Assembly (NCBI GenBank): GCA_002344055.1
Contig: DDTH01000011.1
Span: forward strand, 125,054 to 189,053
Source of the DNA: Sphingomonadales bacterium UBA2369
GTDB lineage: Bacteria > Pseudomonadota > Alphaproteobacteria > Sphingomonadales > Sphingomonadaceae
Length of the DNA stretch: 64,000 nucleotides
Reading direction: 5' to 3'
Shown here: positions 43,796 to 52,764 of the stretch, piece by piece
How the letters are laid out: the number at the start of each line of letters is the position of its first letter
Position numbering within the stretch: the stretch's first letter is position 1
Notes under the pieces: generated by a model
Databases searched by the model: none
Told to the model about the DNA's origin: nothing
The model's input: only the letters and a program-made list of their open reading frames with translations
Made by a program: the position numbers and the translations under genes

Positions 43796-44824
43796 ATGAA
43801 GATCTGCGTGTTTGGCACTGGGGCGGTCGGCGGCTGGATCGGCGGCGCCTGGGCTTCGGCGGGGCTGGACGTGGCGCTGGTGGCGCGCGCCGGGACGGCG
43901 GCCGAGATTGCCGAACATGGCGTGACCGTCGGCGACACCAGCGGCGAGGGTCCGGCGCAGGCCATCCACCTGCCCGCAGGGACGATCGCCTGCTCCGACG
44001 ATCCGAAATTGTGCGCCGATGCGGACCTGATCCTCGTCTGCGTGAAGAGCATCGACACGGAAAAGGCGGGCAAGCTGATCGCGAAGCATGCGCGAGCCGA
44101 CGCGGTGCTGCTGAGTTTCCAGAACGGGATCAGCAATCCCGAGCGGCTGCGCGCGGTGGTGCCGGGGCGGACGGTGCTGGCCGGGATGGTGCCGTTCAAC
44201 GTCGTGCGGCAGGGCAATGGCCGCTTCACCAAAACGGTGGCGGGGAAGCTTTGGGCCGAGGAACATGACCTGACTCGCGCGGTGCGCGATGCGGTCGGCA
44301 AGCGGCCGGGGGCATTGCAGCTGACGGACGACATGGCCTCGGTCGCCTGGTCGAAGCTGCTGATCAATTTGAACAATGCCGTGAACGCGCTGTCGGGCAA
44401 GCCATTGCTGGAACAGCTCAAGGACCGCGATTACCGCCGCGTCGTGGCCGCGAGCATGGACGAGGCGCTGCTGGCGATGAAGCTGGCAGGGATCGCGCCC
44501 GCCAAGACGGGAATGGTCTCGCCGCAGCGTCTGCCGGGCATCATGCGGCTGCCCAATGCCCTGTTCGCCGCCTTCCTGAAGGCGCAGGGGATTGCGCCGG
44601 ACGCGCGCTCCTCCATGGCCGACGATTTCGCCGCCGGGCGTGCGACCGAGATCGACTTCCTGAACGGCGAGGTCGTGACGCTCGCCCGCAAGCATGGCCG
44701 CAACCCGCGCGTGAATGCGGGCATCGTTCAGCTGGTGAAGGAGGCGGAGGCCGGAATCGAGCGGTGCTGGTCCGGCAAGGAACTGGCCGAGCGGCTGCTG
44801 ACGGACAAAAAAGAGGGGGCCTGA
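43796..44824 (+). CDS. panE: 2-dehydropantoate 2-reductase (ketopantoate reductase)
   Basis: 342 residues. N-terminal Rossmann motif GTGAVGGWIGG near 8-18, FQNGISNPERL near 109-119 and SVAWSKLLINLNNAVNAL near 181 (Lys and Asn that bind ketopantoate) are typical of PanE/ApbA. It makes pantoate for CoA in the cytosol. It begins ten bases after queF. The stop codon lies in the loop of the terminator at 44811-44834. Confidence 0.9.
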   Translation: MKICVFGTGAVGGWIGGAWASAGLDVALVARAGTAAEIAEHGVTVGDTSGEGPAQAIHLPAGTIACSDDPKLCADADLILVCVKSIDTEKAGKLIAKHARADAVLLSFQNGISNPERLRAVVPGRTVLAGMVPFNVVRQGNGRFTKTVAGKLWAEEHDLTRAVRDAVGKRPGALQLTDDMASVAWSKLLINLNNAVNALSGKPLLEQLKDRDYRRVVAASMDEALLAMKLAGIAPAKTGMVSPQRLPGIMRLPNALFAAFLKAQGIAPDARSSMADDFAAGRATEIDFLNGEVVTLARKHGRNPRVNAGIVQLVKEAEAGIERCWSGKELAERLLTDKKEGA

Positions 44825-44834
44825 GCCCCCTCTT
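44811..44834. terminator. Bidirectional terminator between panE and the Deg-family protease gene
   Basis: AAGAGGGGGC (44811-44820) and GCCCCCTCTT (44825-44834) form a perfect 10-bp stem with loop CTGA, which contains the panE stop codon. On the minus strand the stem runs into TTTT and GTCC, so it also ends the convergent protease transcript. Confidence 0.9.
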
Positions 44835-44856
44835 CCTTAACGGTTTTCAGGCCGGA

Positions 44857-46416
44857 TCAGCCGGCGCTGCCGACTTCGATGCCGACGAAGCCCGGCGGCG
44901 TGTTGCCGCGGCGGACGACCATCAGCACGCGCGAACGGCGGGCGGTGCGGGCGGCGGTCACCGCTTCCGCGACAGCAGCCGGATTGGGTGTGGCGCGGCG
45001 ATCGACCGACATGATGATATCGCCAGCACGCAGCCCCTTCTGGGCCGCATCGCTGTTCGGGTCGATCTGCGTGATCACCACGCCGCTGACCTGACCGCGC
45101 AGGCCGCCCTGACGGGCAAGCTCGGGCGTCAGCGTCTGCAGCGTCATGCCGAGCGAGCGAGCATCGGCGGAACGGGTCGGTCCCGCACCCTCGCCGCCTT
45201 CATCGCCTTCCACCTCGATGCCGTTCAGCCGGGCCAGTTCCTGATCGCTCGGTCGCTCGGCGACCTGCACGGTCACGTCGCGGCGCTGGCCGTTGCGGAT
45301 GATCTCCAGCGGAATGCGCGTCCCGATCGGCTGCTGCGAAACGAGATAGGCCAGGGTCTGGTCGGGCGTCACCGGCTGGCCGGCGACGGTGATCACCACA
45401 TCGCCTTGCTCGACGCCGCCACGGGCCGCCGGGCCGCCCGGAGTCACGCTGGTGATCAGTTCGCCGCGATTGCGGTCGATGCCGAGCGTTTCGCCGACAT
45501 CGCCGGTCGAGAGCGACTGCAGGCTCACGCCGATATAGCCGCGCCGGACGCGTTCGCCGCGGCGCAGCGCCTCGACGATCGGCTGGGCCTGATCGGCGGG
45601 AATGGCGAAACCGATGCCGATATTGCCGCCGGTAGGCGAATAAAGCGCGGTGTTGATGCCGACGACATTGCCCTGCAGGTCGAACAACGGCCCGCCCGAA
45701 TTGCCCGAGTTGATCGAGGCGTCGGTCTGGATGAAACGGTCGTAATTGCCCGCGCCGATATTGCGGTGAAGCGCCGAGACGATGCCGGCCGTGACCGAGC
45801 CGCCGAGCGCATAGGGATTGCCGATCGCAACCACCCAGTCGCCCACCCGCACCCGCTCCGCATCCGCGAAACGGACGAAGGGCAGATTGCCGCGCGGCGT
45901 GATCTTCAGGACCGCGAGGTCCGAAGCCTCGTCACGGCCGACCAATTCGGCGCGATATTCGGTGCGGTCGGACAAAGTGACGGTGATCTCCTCGACCACC
46001 GCATTTGTCCGCGCCGGCGCGACGACGTGATTGTTGGTGACGATGTAGCCGTCGGCGGAGATGATGAAGCCCGAACCGAGCGAGCCGCCGCGCTGGGTGC
46101 TGCTCTCGCCGTCGCCCTGGCCCTGGCCCGGCACTTCCTGGCCGAAGCGGCGGAAGAATTCCTCCATGCCCTGCGGCAGGCGGCGGCGCTGCACGGTGAT
46201 GCTTTGCCGGGTCGAGATGTTCACGACCGCGGGCTGCAGCCGCTCGGCCAGATCGGCGAAGCTCATCGGCGCGCCGGCGCGCGGCGGAGCGGCGTTGATT
46301 GCGCCGGGCTGGTTGACGGCGGTCTGCGCCCCGACCGGCCCGATCGCGACGTTCGTCAGACTGCCGCCGAGCAAAAGGGCGGCGGTGATGCCATAGACGT
46401 AACGCACTTTCCTCAT
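44857..46416 (-). CDS. Periplasmic serine protease of the DegP/HtrA (Do) family
   Basis: 519 residues: signal peptide (to about residue 30), trypsin-like domain with His130 (TNNHVV), Asp166 (SDLAVL) and Ser240 (GNSGGPL), then two PDZ domains at about 270-360 and 420-510. It degrades or refolds misfolded envelope proteins. ATG at 46416 is directly preceded by AGGAGG, too close to serve it; the in-frame GTG at 46407 has that site nine bases upstream and may be the true start (516 aa). It follows hflKC on the same strand, as in many alphaproteobacteria. Confidence 0.93.
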   Translation of the reverse strand: MRKVRYVYGITAALLLGGSLTNVAIGPVGAQTAVNQPGAINAAPPRAGAPMSFADLAERLQPAVVNISTRQSITVQRRRLPQGMEEFFRRFGQEVPGQGQGDGESSTQRGGSLGSGFIISADGYIVTNNHVVAPARTNAVVEEITVTLSDRTEYRAELVGRDEASDLAVLKITPRGNLPFVRFADAERVRVGDWVVAIGNPYALGGSVTAGIVSALHRNIGAGNYDRFIQTDASINSGNSGGPLFDLQGNVVGINTALYSPTGGNIGIGFAIPADQAQPIVEALRRGERVRRGYIGVSLQSLSTGDVGETLGIDRNRGELITSVTPGGPAARGGVEQGDVVITVAGQPVTPDQTLAYLVSQQPIGTRIPLEIIRNGQRRDVTVQVAERPSDQELARLNGIEVEGDEGGEGAGPTRSADARSLGMTLQTLTPELARQGGLRGQVSGVVITQIDPNSDAAQKGLRAGDIIMSVDRRATPNPAAVAEAVTAARTARRSRVLMVVRRGNTPPGFVGIEVGSAG

Positions 46417-46534
46417 CCTCCTAAAATCCTCTCACTCGCATCGGCCCCGGTTTGAACGACACGGCCAGTTCCGACCGTGTTACGCGCGTAGCACGCTAGG
46501 CCCGCCCGCTGAACGCAGATTGAACGGCGGCGGC

Positions 46535-47383
46535 CTATCGTTGCCCCTGGAACTGCCGCAGATAATCATTTTGCGGTGAGAGGATGATGTTGGTGGCCCC
46601 GCCTTCCTTGGAAAGGAAGCTGGTCCGGTAGGACTGCATGGCGCGGAAGAAATCGTAGAATTGCGGGTCCTGGCCATAAGCGCGGGCATAGGTTTCCGCC
46701 GCTTCGGCCTCCGCCTGGGCGCGGATGATCTGCGCCTGCTTCAGGCCCTGCGCCTGGATCGACCGCGCCTCCTGCTGGCGGGCAGTCCGCATCCGTTCAT
46801 AAGCGGAATTGAGCGGCGTACCGCTCGGCAGATCGGCACGCTTGATCCGCACGTCGACGATCTCCGCGCCATATTGCGCGGCGACGCGGTTCAGCGCCTG
46901 CTGGATATTCTCCATCATCTGGCCGCGCTCGGGACTCAGCAGCGCCGCGAACGGCCGCCGGCCAAGCTCGTTGCGCAGCGACGAGGCGAGGATCGGACGC
47001 AGCGCCGAGATGACATTCTCCTCCGTGCGCGCGGACAAGAACATGCGGAGCGGATCAACCACCCGGAAGCGCGCGAAGGCATCGACCTGCAGGCGCAGCT
47101 GATCGGTTGAAAGGACCTGCTGATCCTCCATGTCGATCGACAGGATGCGCTTGTCGATCCGCTCGACCCGATCGATGAACGGCACCTTGAAGGCCATGCC
47201 CGGGCCGAAATCCCCGAATTGCTGGCCGCGCTCGTAGCGATTCACGACCCGCTGCGGCTCACCGAAGCGGGTGATCACGAGCTGCTCGGTCTCGCGCACG
47301 ATGACGATCGAATTGCCGAGCAGAACCAGCACGACGAGCGCCGTGACGGCCAGAAAGATCGGATTCTTGAGGATAGCGGTCAT
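46535..47383 (-). CDS. hflC: HflC, regulator of FtsH protease
   Basis: 282 residues: an N-terminal membrane anchor (about 8-28), then an SPFH/prohibitin domain (TEQLVITRFGEPQRVV.., VDAFARFRVVDPLRMF) and a helical region with RAQAEAEAAETYARAYGQDPQFYDFFRAMQSY. With HflK it forms a large periplasmic cage around FtsH. ATG at 47383 overlaps the hflK stop by four bases. Confidence 0.94.
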   Translation of the reverse strand: MTAILKNPIFLAVTALVVLVLLGNSIVIVRETEQLVITRFGEPQRVVNRYERGQQFGDFGPGMAFKVPFIDRVERIDKRILSIDMEDQQVLSTDQLRLQVDAFARFRVVDPLRMFLSARTEENVISALRPILASSLRNELGRRPFAALLSPERGQMMENIQQALNRVAAQYGAEIVDVRIKRADLPSGTPLNSAYERMRTARQQEARSIQAQGLKQAQIIRAQAEAEAAETYARAYGQDPQFYDFFRAMQSYRTSFLSKEGGATNIILSPQNDYLRQFQGQR

Positions 47384-48558
47384 CGTGCCTGCCCCTGATT
47401 GGCCTGCGGCTGGGCCTGCTGGCGTTGCGCGCGATTTCTGATCTCCGGCAGCGGCAGATAGGGCGTGACGCCCGGCGCCTCGATAATCGTCGTATCGACG
47501 GTGCGCAGGATTTCCTCCATCGTCTCGTAATACATACGTCGCCGCGTCACGTCCGGGGCAAGCCTGTATTGCTGATAGAGCTGCTCGAACTGGGCCGCGT
47601 CACCCTGTGCCTGAGCAGTGCGCTGCAGCGCATAGGCGCGGGCCTCGTTCTGTTTGCTCTGCGCCTCCTGCTGCGCCGCCGACACCTCGAGGAACGCGTC
47701 GTTGACCGCCGCGGGCGGCTGGGACTGGTTGATCGCGACGCCGCGAATCTCGATGCCCGAGCCATATTCGTCGAGCAGCTGCTGCATATTCTGCTGCACC
47801 CTTTGCTCGATCTCGCCGCGGCCGGCGCCGAGCGCATCCTCCAGGCTGACGCGCGCAACCACGGCGCGCATCGAGGTTTCGGCAACCTCGCGGATCGTCG
47901 CGTCGGGCTCGCGAATCTGGAACAGGTAAAGCTGCGGATCCTTGATGTTCCAGCGCACCGTATAGGCCAGATCGATCACGTTCTGGTCGCCGGTCAGGAT
48001 CAGATTCTCGGCATTGCGATCGCCGCCGGGGATCGGGATTTCGCGAATCTCTTCGACCGGCACCATCTCGACGTTGGAAATGGGCGCAGGGAAGGTGAAG
48101 CCGACGCCGGGGTTCATGGTGCGGTCGTAGCGCCCGAACGTGGTGACGACGCCGCGTGACCCCGGCGGGACCGGATGGATGCTGGTGAAGGCGATCCAGA
48201 TCAGGACGAAGGCGAGCAGGCCGTAAAGCCAGTAAGACCGCTTGATGCCGGTGCCGCCGCCACCGCCGCCGGGAAAGCCGCCGCGAATGCGATCGCGGCT
48301 GCGCTTCAGCCAATCGTCGAGCGAGGTGACATTCTCGTCATTGCCGGGGCGCCGCCGGCGCGGGCCGCCACCGCCGGGCCGGCCCCAGGGGCTGCGCGGG
48401 CCACCGCCACCTTCGCCGCCATCGGAGCCGCCGCCGTCAGAACCGCCACCGGCACCGCCGCTGCCGCCCGACCCGCCACTGGGGGGGCTGCCCCATGGGC
48501 CGCCATTGTTACCGCTCATGGCGACGATGCGCCGACCCCAACCCGAAAGCCATTTCAT
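47380..48558 (-). CDS. hflK: HflK, regulator of FtsH protease
   Basis: 392 residues: a Gly/Ser/Pro-rich disordered N-terminus (about 14-75), a membrane segment near 110-127, then the SPFH domain (GVVTTFGRYDRTMNPGVGFTFPAPI..) and helices rich in Gln and Ala. Two starts are possible: ATG 48558 (MKWLSGWG) and ATG 48519 (MSGNNGG, which resembles other HflK proteins). Neither has a clear ribosome site. It diverges from mrp, with about 90 bp between. Confidence 0.92.
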   Translation of the reverse strand: MKWLSGWGRRIVAMSGNNGGPWGSPPSGGSGGSGGAGGGSDGGGSDGGEGGGGPRSPWGRPGGGGPRRRRPGNDENVTSLDDWLKRSRDRIRGGFPGGGGGGTGIKRSYWLYGLLAFVLIWIAFTSIHPVPPGSRGVVTTFGRYDRTMNPGVGFTFPAPISNVEMVPVEEIREIPIPGGDRNAENLILTGDQNVIDLAYTVRWNIKDPQLYLFQIREPDATIREVAETSMRAVVARVSLEDALGAGRGEIEQRVQQNMQQLLDEYGSGIEIRGVAINQSQPPAAVNDAFLEVSAAQQEAQSKQNEARAYALQRTAQAQGDAAQFEQLYQQYRLAPDVTRRRMYYETMEEILRTVDTTIIEAPGVTPYLPLPEIRNRAQRQQAQPQANQGQAR

Positions 48559-48650
48559 GCAGTCTTTATAGGGGCGCTCTGCCGCGAGGGAAGGGCGGCG
48601 CGGGAAAAACAGTGGCGGATCGTCCCCGATCCTCTATCGCCCGGCCCGAT

Positions 48651-49637
48651 ATGAGCGATCCGAACCAGAGCCTGAACGAGGCCCTTGCCCGCCTTGAGGA
48701 CCCCAGTGGCAATAGCGATCTGATCGCCTCCGGCCGGGTGCAATTGGCCCGCGTCAAGGACGGGCTGGCCACGATCGTGATCGAGGCGAGCGGGCTGACG
48801 GCGGAGGAGCGGGCCGGTCTTGAGCGGCGGATCCGCGCGGCCCTGGTCGGCGTGCCGGGCATTTCGGATACCCGCATCGCGATGAGCGTCGAGAAGCGTG
48901 AGAAGACCATCATCGCGGTCGGCAGCGGCAAGGGTGGGGTCGGCAAATCGACCCTTTCCGCGAATCTCGCGATCGCGCTGGCGCGGCTCGGGCGCAAAGT
49001 GGGGCTGATCGACGCCGATATTTACGGCCCCTCGCAGCCGCGCATCATGGGCCATCATGGCCGCCCGGAACTGGTCGACCAGCAGATCGTGCCTGTGGAC
49101 GTGCATGGCGTGAAGATGCTGTCGATCGGGCAGCTGATCGAGCCGGGCACCGCCGTCGCCTGGCGCGGACCGATGACGGGCAGCGCGCTCGGCAATCTGA
49201 TGGATGGCGACTGGAGCGGCTGCGACCTGCTGATCGTCGATCTGCCGCCGGGGACGGGCGACGTGCAGATGACTTTGATCCAGAAGTGGAAGCCGGCCGG
49301 GGCGGTGATCGTCTCGACGCCGCAGGACCTGGCGCTGATCGACGCCACCCGCGCCATCGACCTGTTCCGCAAGATGGACGTGCCGGTGCTGGGCCTCGTG
49401 GAGAACATGTCCGGCTATCAATGCCCGTCCTGCGGCGAGACGAGCGATCCGTTCGGCGCGGGCGGCGCGGAAGCGGCGGCGCGGGTGATGGACATTCCGT
49501 TCCTGGGCCGCGTGCCGCTGACCCTTCGCATCCGCGAGGCGAGCGATGCCGGGGAACCGCCGGCGGCCGGTGACGATTACGAAGCCGGGATCTTCCGCAG
49601 CATCGCGGGGAAATTGCTGGAGCGCGTGCCCCGCTGA
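48651..49637 (+). CDS. apbC: Mrp/NBP35-family iron-sulfur cluster carrier ATPase
   Basis: 328 residues. A short MIP18-like domain (about 5-75) precedes a deviant Walker A (GKGGVGKST near 92-100), IDADIYGPSQPR near 121, DLPPGTGDVQ near 192, and the cluster-binding CxxC in QCPSCG near 255. It carries Fe-S clusters to target enzymes in the cytosol. ATG at 48651 begins the conserved protein; the ribosome site is weak. It is followed by two small genes in an operon. Confidence 0.93.
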   Translation: MSDPNQSLNEALARLEDPSGNSDLIASGRVQLARVKDGLATIVIEASGLTAEERAGLERRIRAALVGVPGISDTRIAMSVEKREKTIIAVGSGKGGVGKSTLSANLAIALARLGRKVGLIDADIYGPSQPRIMGHHGRPELVDQQIVPVDVHGVKMLSIGQLIEPGTAVAWRGPMTGSALGNLMDGDWSGCDLLIVDLPPGTGDVQMTLIQKWKPAGAVIVSTPQDLALIDATRAIDLFRKMDVPVLGLVENMSGYQCPSCGETSDPFGAGGAEAAARVMDIPFLGRVPLTLRIREASDAGEPPAAGDDYEAGIFRSIAGKLLERVPR

Positions 49638-49651
49638 AGAGGAGCCAGAAT

Positions 49652-50080
49652 ATGCCGCTGACCCGCGACGAGGACATATCCGAATTGCTGCGCGAGACGC
49701 GAACAATCGCCATGATCGGCGCATCCGACCGGCCCGACCGGCCGAGCTACCGGGTGATGCAATATCTGCAGGAGCAGGGCTATCGCGTCTTCCCGGTCAA
49801 TCCGCAGATCACCGGCGAGCATATTCACGGCGAATATGTCTGGCGCGAGTTGAGCCAGATCGGCGAGCCGATCGATCTGGTAGACATCTTCCGCCGCCCG
49901 ATCGCGGCCGGGGAAGCGGTGGACGAGGCGATCGCGGCGGGAGCGAAAGCGGTCTGGCTGCAGATCGGCGTGATCAACGAGGAGGCCGCTGACCGGGCCG
50001 AGGCGGCGGGGCTGAAAGTGGTGATGGACCGCTGCCCGAAGATCGAAATCCCCCGGCTCGGCGTGGCGCCGGTCGCATGA
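49652..50080 (+). CDS. CoA-binding domain protein (YccU-like)
   Basis: 142 residues forming a Rossmann-like CoA-binding fold: TIAMIGASDRPDRPSYRVMQYLQEQGYRVFPVNP near 18-50, VDIFRRP near 77, VWLQIGVINEEAADRAEAAGL near 100-120, and a conserved late MDRCPKIEI. The cellular role of this family is not settled. AGGAG precedes the ATG, 14 bp after the mrp stop. Confidence 0.88.
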   Translation: MPLTRDEDISELLRETRTIAMIGASDRPDRPSYRVMQYLQEQGYRVFPVNPQITGEHIHGEYVWRELSQIGEPIDLVDIFRRPIAAGEAVDEAIAAGAKAVWLQIGVINEEAADRAEAAGLKVVMDRCPKIEIPRLGVAPVA

Positions 50081-50457
50081 GTCCCGATCCGGACGCGGTG
50101 CTGGCACGCGTGCGGGAGATCGCGCTGGCGCTGCCTGAGGCGGCGGAGCGGCTGTCGCACGGGTCGCCCGGCTTCCATATCGGCGCCAAGGGCAAATTCT
50201 TCGCATACTTCTGGCACGATCACCATGGCGACGGCGAGACGGCAGTGCATGTGAAGACCAGCGGCCTGGACGAGCAGGCGATGCTGATCGAGGCCGACCC
50301 GGATACTTATTACCGGCCACCTTATCTCGGCCCGTCCGGCTGGGTCGCGATTCGGCTGGACGCGGACGAGGTCGATTGGGTCCGGGTCGCCGACCGGCTG
50401 GCCTATAGCTGGGAACTGGTCGCGCCCAAGCGCCTGCTCGAGATGGGCGGGCGCTGA
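50077..50457 (+). CDS. MmcQ/YjbR family protein
   Basis: 126 residues, with the pattern of the MmcQ/YjbR family: ALALPEAAERLSHGSPGFHIGAKGKFFAYFW near 18-47 and the late LAYSWELVAPKRLLEM. The fold is CyaY-like, and the family is sometimes said to bind DNA, without firm evidence. ATGA overlap with the preceding CoA-binding protein. A palindromic repeat follows directly. Confidence 0.85.
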   Translation: MSPDPDAVLARVREIALALPEAAERLSHGSPGFHIGAKGKFFAYFWHDHHGDGETAVHVKTSGLDEQAMLIEADPDTYYRPPYLGPSGWVAIRLDADEVDWVRVADRLAYSWELVAPKRLLEMGGR

Positions 50458-50462
50458 CTCAA

Positions 50463-50620
50463 TCCTCCCCTGCATTTGCAGGGGAGGGGGACCGCCGAAG
50501 GCGGTGGAGGGGCCGGCGCAGAGCGCCGGTTCTTTGCTTTCGGAAGAGTTCCGCGCCGATGGCGCGGCCCCTCCACCATGCTACGCATGGTCCCCCTCCC
50601 CTCGAAAACGTGGGGAGGAA
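50463..50620. repeat. Dispersed palindromic repeat, copy C (about 160 bp)
   Basis: Same orientation and nearly the same first ~50 bp as the copy at 18511, with a diverged centre and the same closing ..CCCCCTCCCC..GGGGAGGAA. It lies between two convergent genes (stops at 50457 and 50626) and so can act as a two-way terminator. Confidence 0.92.
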
Positions 50621-50625
50621 TTAGG

Positions 50626-51387
50626 TTACACCACCGCCATCGCACGTTCGTAGAGGCGATCGACCGCCGCGCTGTGGATCGCGGGTGTCGTCGCGACGAC
50701 GCCGAAGCTCAGCGCCTCCGGGCTGTTGAAGGTGAGCGGTTGGCCAAGCGCGCCGGTGACGGTGGCGCCGGCTTCCTGCGCGATCAAGGCGGCGGCGGCG
50801 ATGTCCCATTCGCGGCCCCAGCGCAGGGTGGCGAGCAGATCGGCCTCGCCCGCCGCGACCATGGCGATGCGCAGCGCGATGGAATTGGGCTTGGCGACCA
50901 TGACGAGGTCCTGATCGACCTTGGGCAAGCTGTCGGCGGGGACGCGCGCGCCTGGAAAGAGGGTGCGGCCGCTGACCTGCAGCCGTTCGCCATTGCGCCA
51001 GGCGCCCTGCCCCGCCTCGGCGGTCCACAATTCGTCGCGCGCGGGGGCGGAAAGGACGCCGTAGCGGATCGCCCGGTCCTCGGCCAAGGCAACCGACACC
51101 GCCCAGCCGGGGCGGCCGCGCAGATAGTCGCGGGTGCCGTCGATCGGATCGACCACCCAGACACGGCTGCGCTCGATCCGGTCGGACTCGTCCGCGGTCT
51201 CTTCCGACAGCCAACCGGCTTCGGGATCGAGCGCGAACAATTGCTCGCGCAGGAAGGCATCGACCATCAGGTCGATCTCGCAGACCGGGTGGCCCGGCTC
51301 CTTCTCCCAGCGCTGATAGTCGGTGCCGCACTTGCTCAGCGCGATGCGGCCGGCCTCCGCGGCGATTTCGGCGATTTGCTCAAGCAC
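50626..51387 (-). CDS. Inositol monophosphatase-family phosphatase (CysQ-like)
   Basis: 253 residues with the metal-binding motifs of the family: EETAD near 62-66, WVVDPIDGTRDYLRG near 77-91 and the late EWDIAAAALIAQEAGA near 195. DPIDGT with TRDY and the overall length resemble CysQ, which hydrolyses 3'-phosphoadenosine 5'-phosphate; inositol phosphatase activity is the alternative. The start is GTG at 51387, inside the end of pmbA (8-bp overlap). Confidence 0.87.
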   Translation of the reverse strand: MLEQIAEIAAEAGRIALSKCGTDYQRWEKEPGHPVCEIDLMVDAFLREQLFALDPEAGWLSEETADESDRIERSRVWVVDPIDGTRDYLRGRPGWAVSVALAEDRAIRYGVLSAPARDELWTAEAGQGAWRNGERLQVSGRTLFPGARVPADSLPKVDQDLVMVAKPNSIALRIAMVAAGEADLLATLRWGREWDIAAAALIAQEAGATVTGALGQPLTFNSPEALSFGVVATTPAIHSAAVDRLYERAMAVV

Positions 51388-52726
51388 CGGCGACGGTCAT
51401 TCCTTCGATCCGCAAGGTGGGAACATTGAGCGCGCGGCGATGTTCCAGATCGTTCGCCGCGGTCAGCTTCGCGAACATGTCGATCAGATTGCCGGCGACG
51501 GTGATTTCCGCCACCGGGCGCGTGATCTGGCCATTCTCGATCAGAAAGCCCGAGGCGCCGCGGCTATAGTCGCCGGTCACCGGATTGACGCCCTGCCCGA
51601 TCATTTCGGTCACGTAGACGCCCAGCGTTATGTCGGCGATCAGTTCGTCCGGCGAGAGGGTGCCCGGCTCCATATGAATGTTGGTCGCGCCGACGCCGGG
51701 CGCGCCGCCAACCCCGCGCACGGCATGGCCGTTGGTGGTCAGGCCAAGCTGGCGCGCCGCGGCGGCGTTAAGCAGCCAGCCGGTGACGCGGCCGCGCTCG
51801 ACCAGGGCATGGCGCTGCGTCGCTACGCCTTCGCCATCGAACGGGCGCGAGCGCAGGCCGCGGATGCGGTGCGGATCGTCGATGATCGTGATCGCCTCGG
51901 GCAGGATCGCCTCATCCTCGTGGCCGAGCAGGAAGCTGGTGCGGCGCGCCACCGACGGGCCGCTCATCGCGCCCACGAGGTGCCCGACCAGATGACCGCC
52001 GATGCGCGGATCGAAGACGATCGGCATGGTGCCGCTGTCCATCTTCGCCGGGTTCAGCCGCTTGATCGTGCGCTCGCCGGCCAGACGCCCGATCGCCTCC
52101 GGGGCGTCGAGATCGGCATAGTGGCGGGCGCTGTGGCTGGCATAATCGCGCTGCATGTCCCCGCCCTCGCCCGCGATGACGCTGGCCGAGCCGCCATAAT
52201 GGCTCGAGGAATAGCCGCTGCAGAAGCCGCCGGAGGTGGCGAGCGCGACGACGCTGCGCCCGGCGCTGGCGCTGGCGCCTTCGCTGTTGGTGATGCCGGC
52301 GACGGCGCGGGCGGCATCCTCTGTCGCCAGCGCGCGCTCCTTCAAGGCGGCGGGGGATGGATCGGCGCCATCATCGCCCTCGAAATCGGGGAGTTCGCCG
52401 CGGAAGAGCAATTCCTCCGGCGCGAGGCCGGCATGGGGATCTTCCGGCGCCTCGCGCGCCATCGCGACGGCGCGCTCGACCAGAGCGGCGAGCGCGGCAT
52501 CGGACAGATCGGAAGAGGAGACGCTGGCGGAGCGCTGGCCGGCGAAGACGCGCAGGCCGATTTCCTCGCCTTCCGAGCGGCCGACATCCTCGAGTTCGCC
52601 CAGCCGGACGTTGATGCCCAGCGACGATTCGCCCACGTAGAGCGCGTCGGCGGCATCCGCTCCGGCCTTGCGCGCGGCATCGATCAGGGCGCCGGCGCGC
52701 GCCTCGGCTTCTCCGACTGTCAGCAT
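51380..52726 (-). CDS. pmbA: TldE/PmbA-family metallopeptidase subunit
   Basis: 448 residues. The N-terminal half carries LGINVRLGELEDVGRSEGEEIGLRVF near 35-60, and the C-terminal half TNGHAVRGVGGAPGVGATNIHMEPG near 345-370 and YSRGASGFLIENGQI. It lacks the HExxxH of its partner TldD, as TldE should. TldD/E degrades unfolded peptides and trims some RiPP leaders (microcin B17). No tldD is in the window. It overlaps the next gene by eight bases. Confidence 0.92.
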   Translation of the reverse strand: MLTVGEAEARAGALIDAARKAGADAADALYVGESSLGINVRLGELEDVGRSEGEEIGLRVFAGQRSASVSSSDLSDAALAALVERAVAMAREAPEDPHAGLAPEELLFRGELPDFEGDDGADPSPAALKERALATEDAARAVAGITNSEGASASAGRSVVALATSGGFCSGYSSSHYGGSASVIAGEGGDMQRDYASHSARHYADLDAPEAIGRLAGERTIKRLNPAKMDSGTMPIVFDPRIGGHLVGHLVGAMSGPSVARRTSFLLGHEDEAILPEAITIIDDPHRIRGLRSRPFDGEGVATQRHALVERGRVTGWLLNAAAARQLGLTTNGHAVRGVGGAPGVGATNIHMEPGTLSPDELIADITLGVYVTEMIGQGVNPVTGDYSRGASGFLIENGQITRPVAEITVAGNLIDMFAKLTAANDLEHRRALNVPTLRIEGMTVAGA

Positions 52727-52764
52727 GGTGGCGATCTAGGGACGCAAGGGTTCCGGGGCAAGCG

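Noticed and set aside
46467..46472. GGAACT (minus strand) upstream of the Deg-family protease gene as an ECF sigma -35
   Set aside because: No matching -10 at 15-17 bp, so a stress-sigma promoter is not supported.
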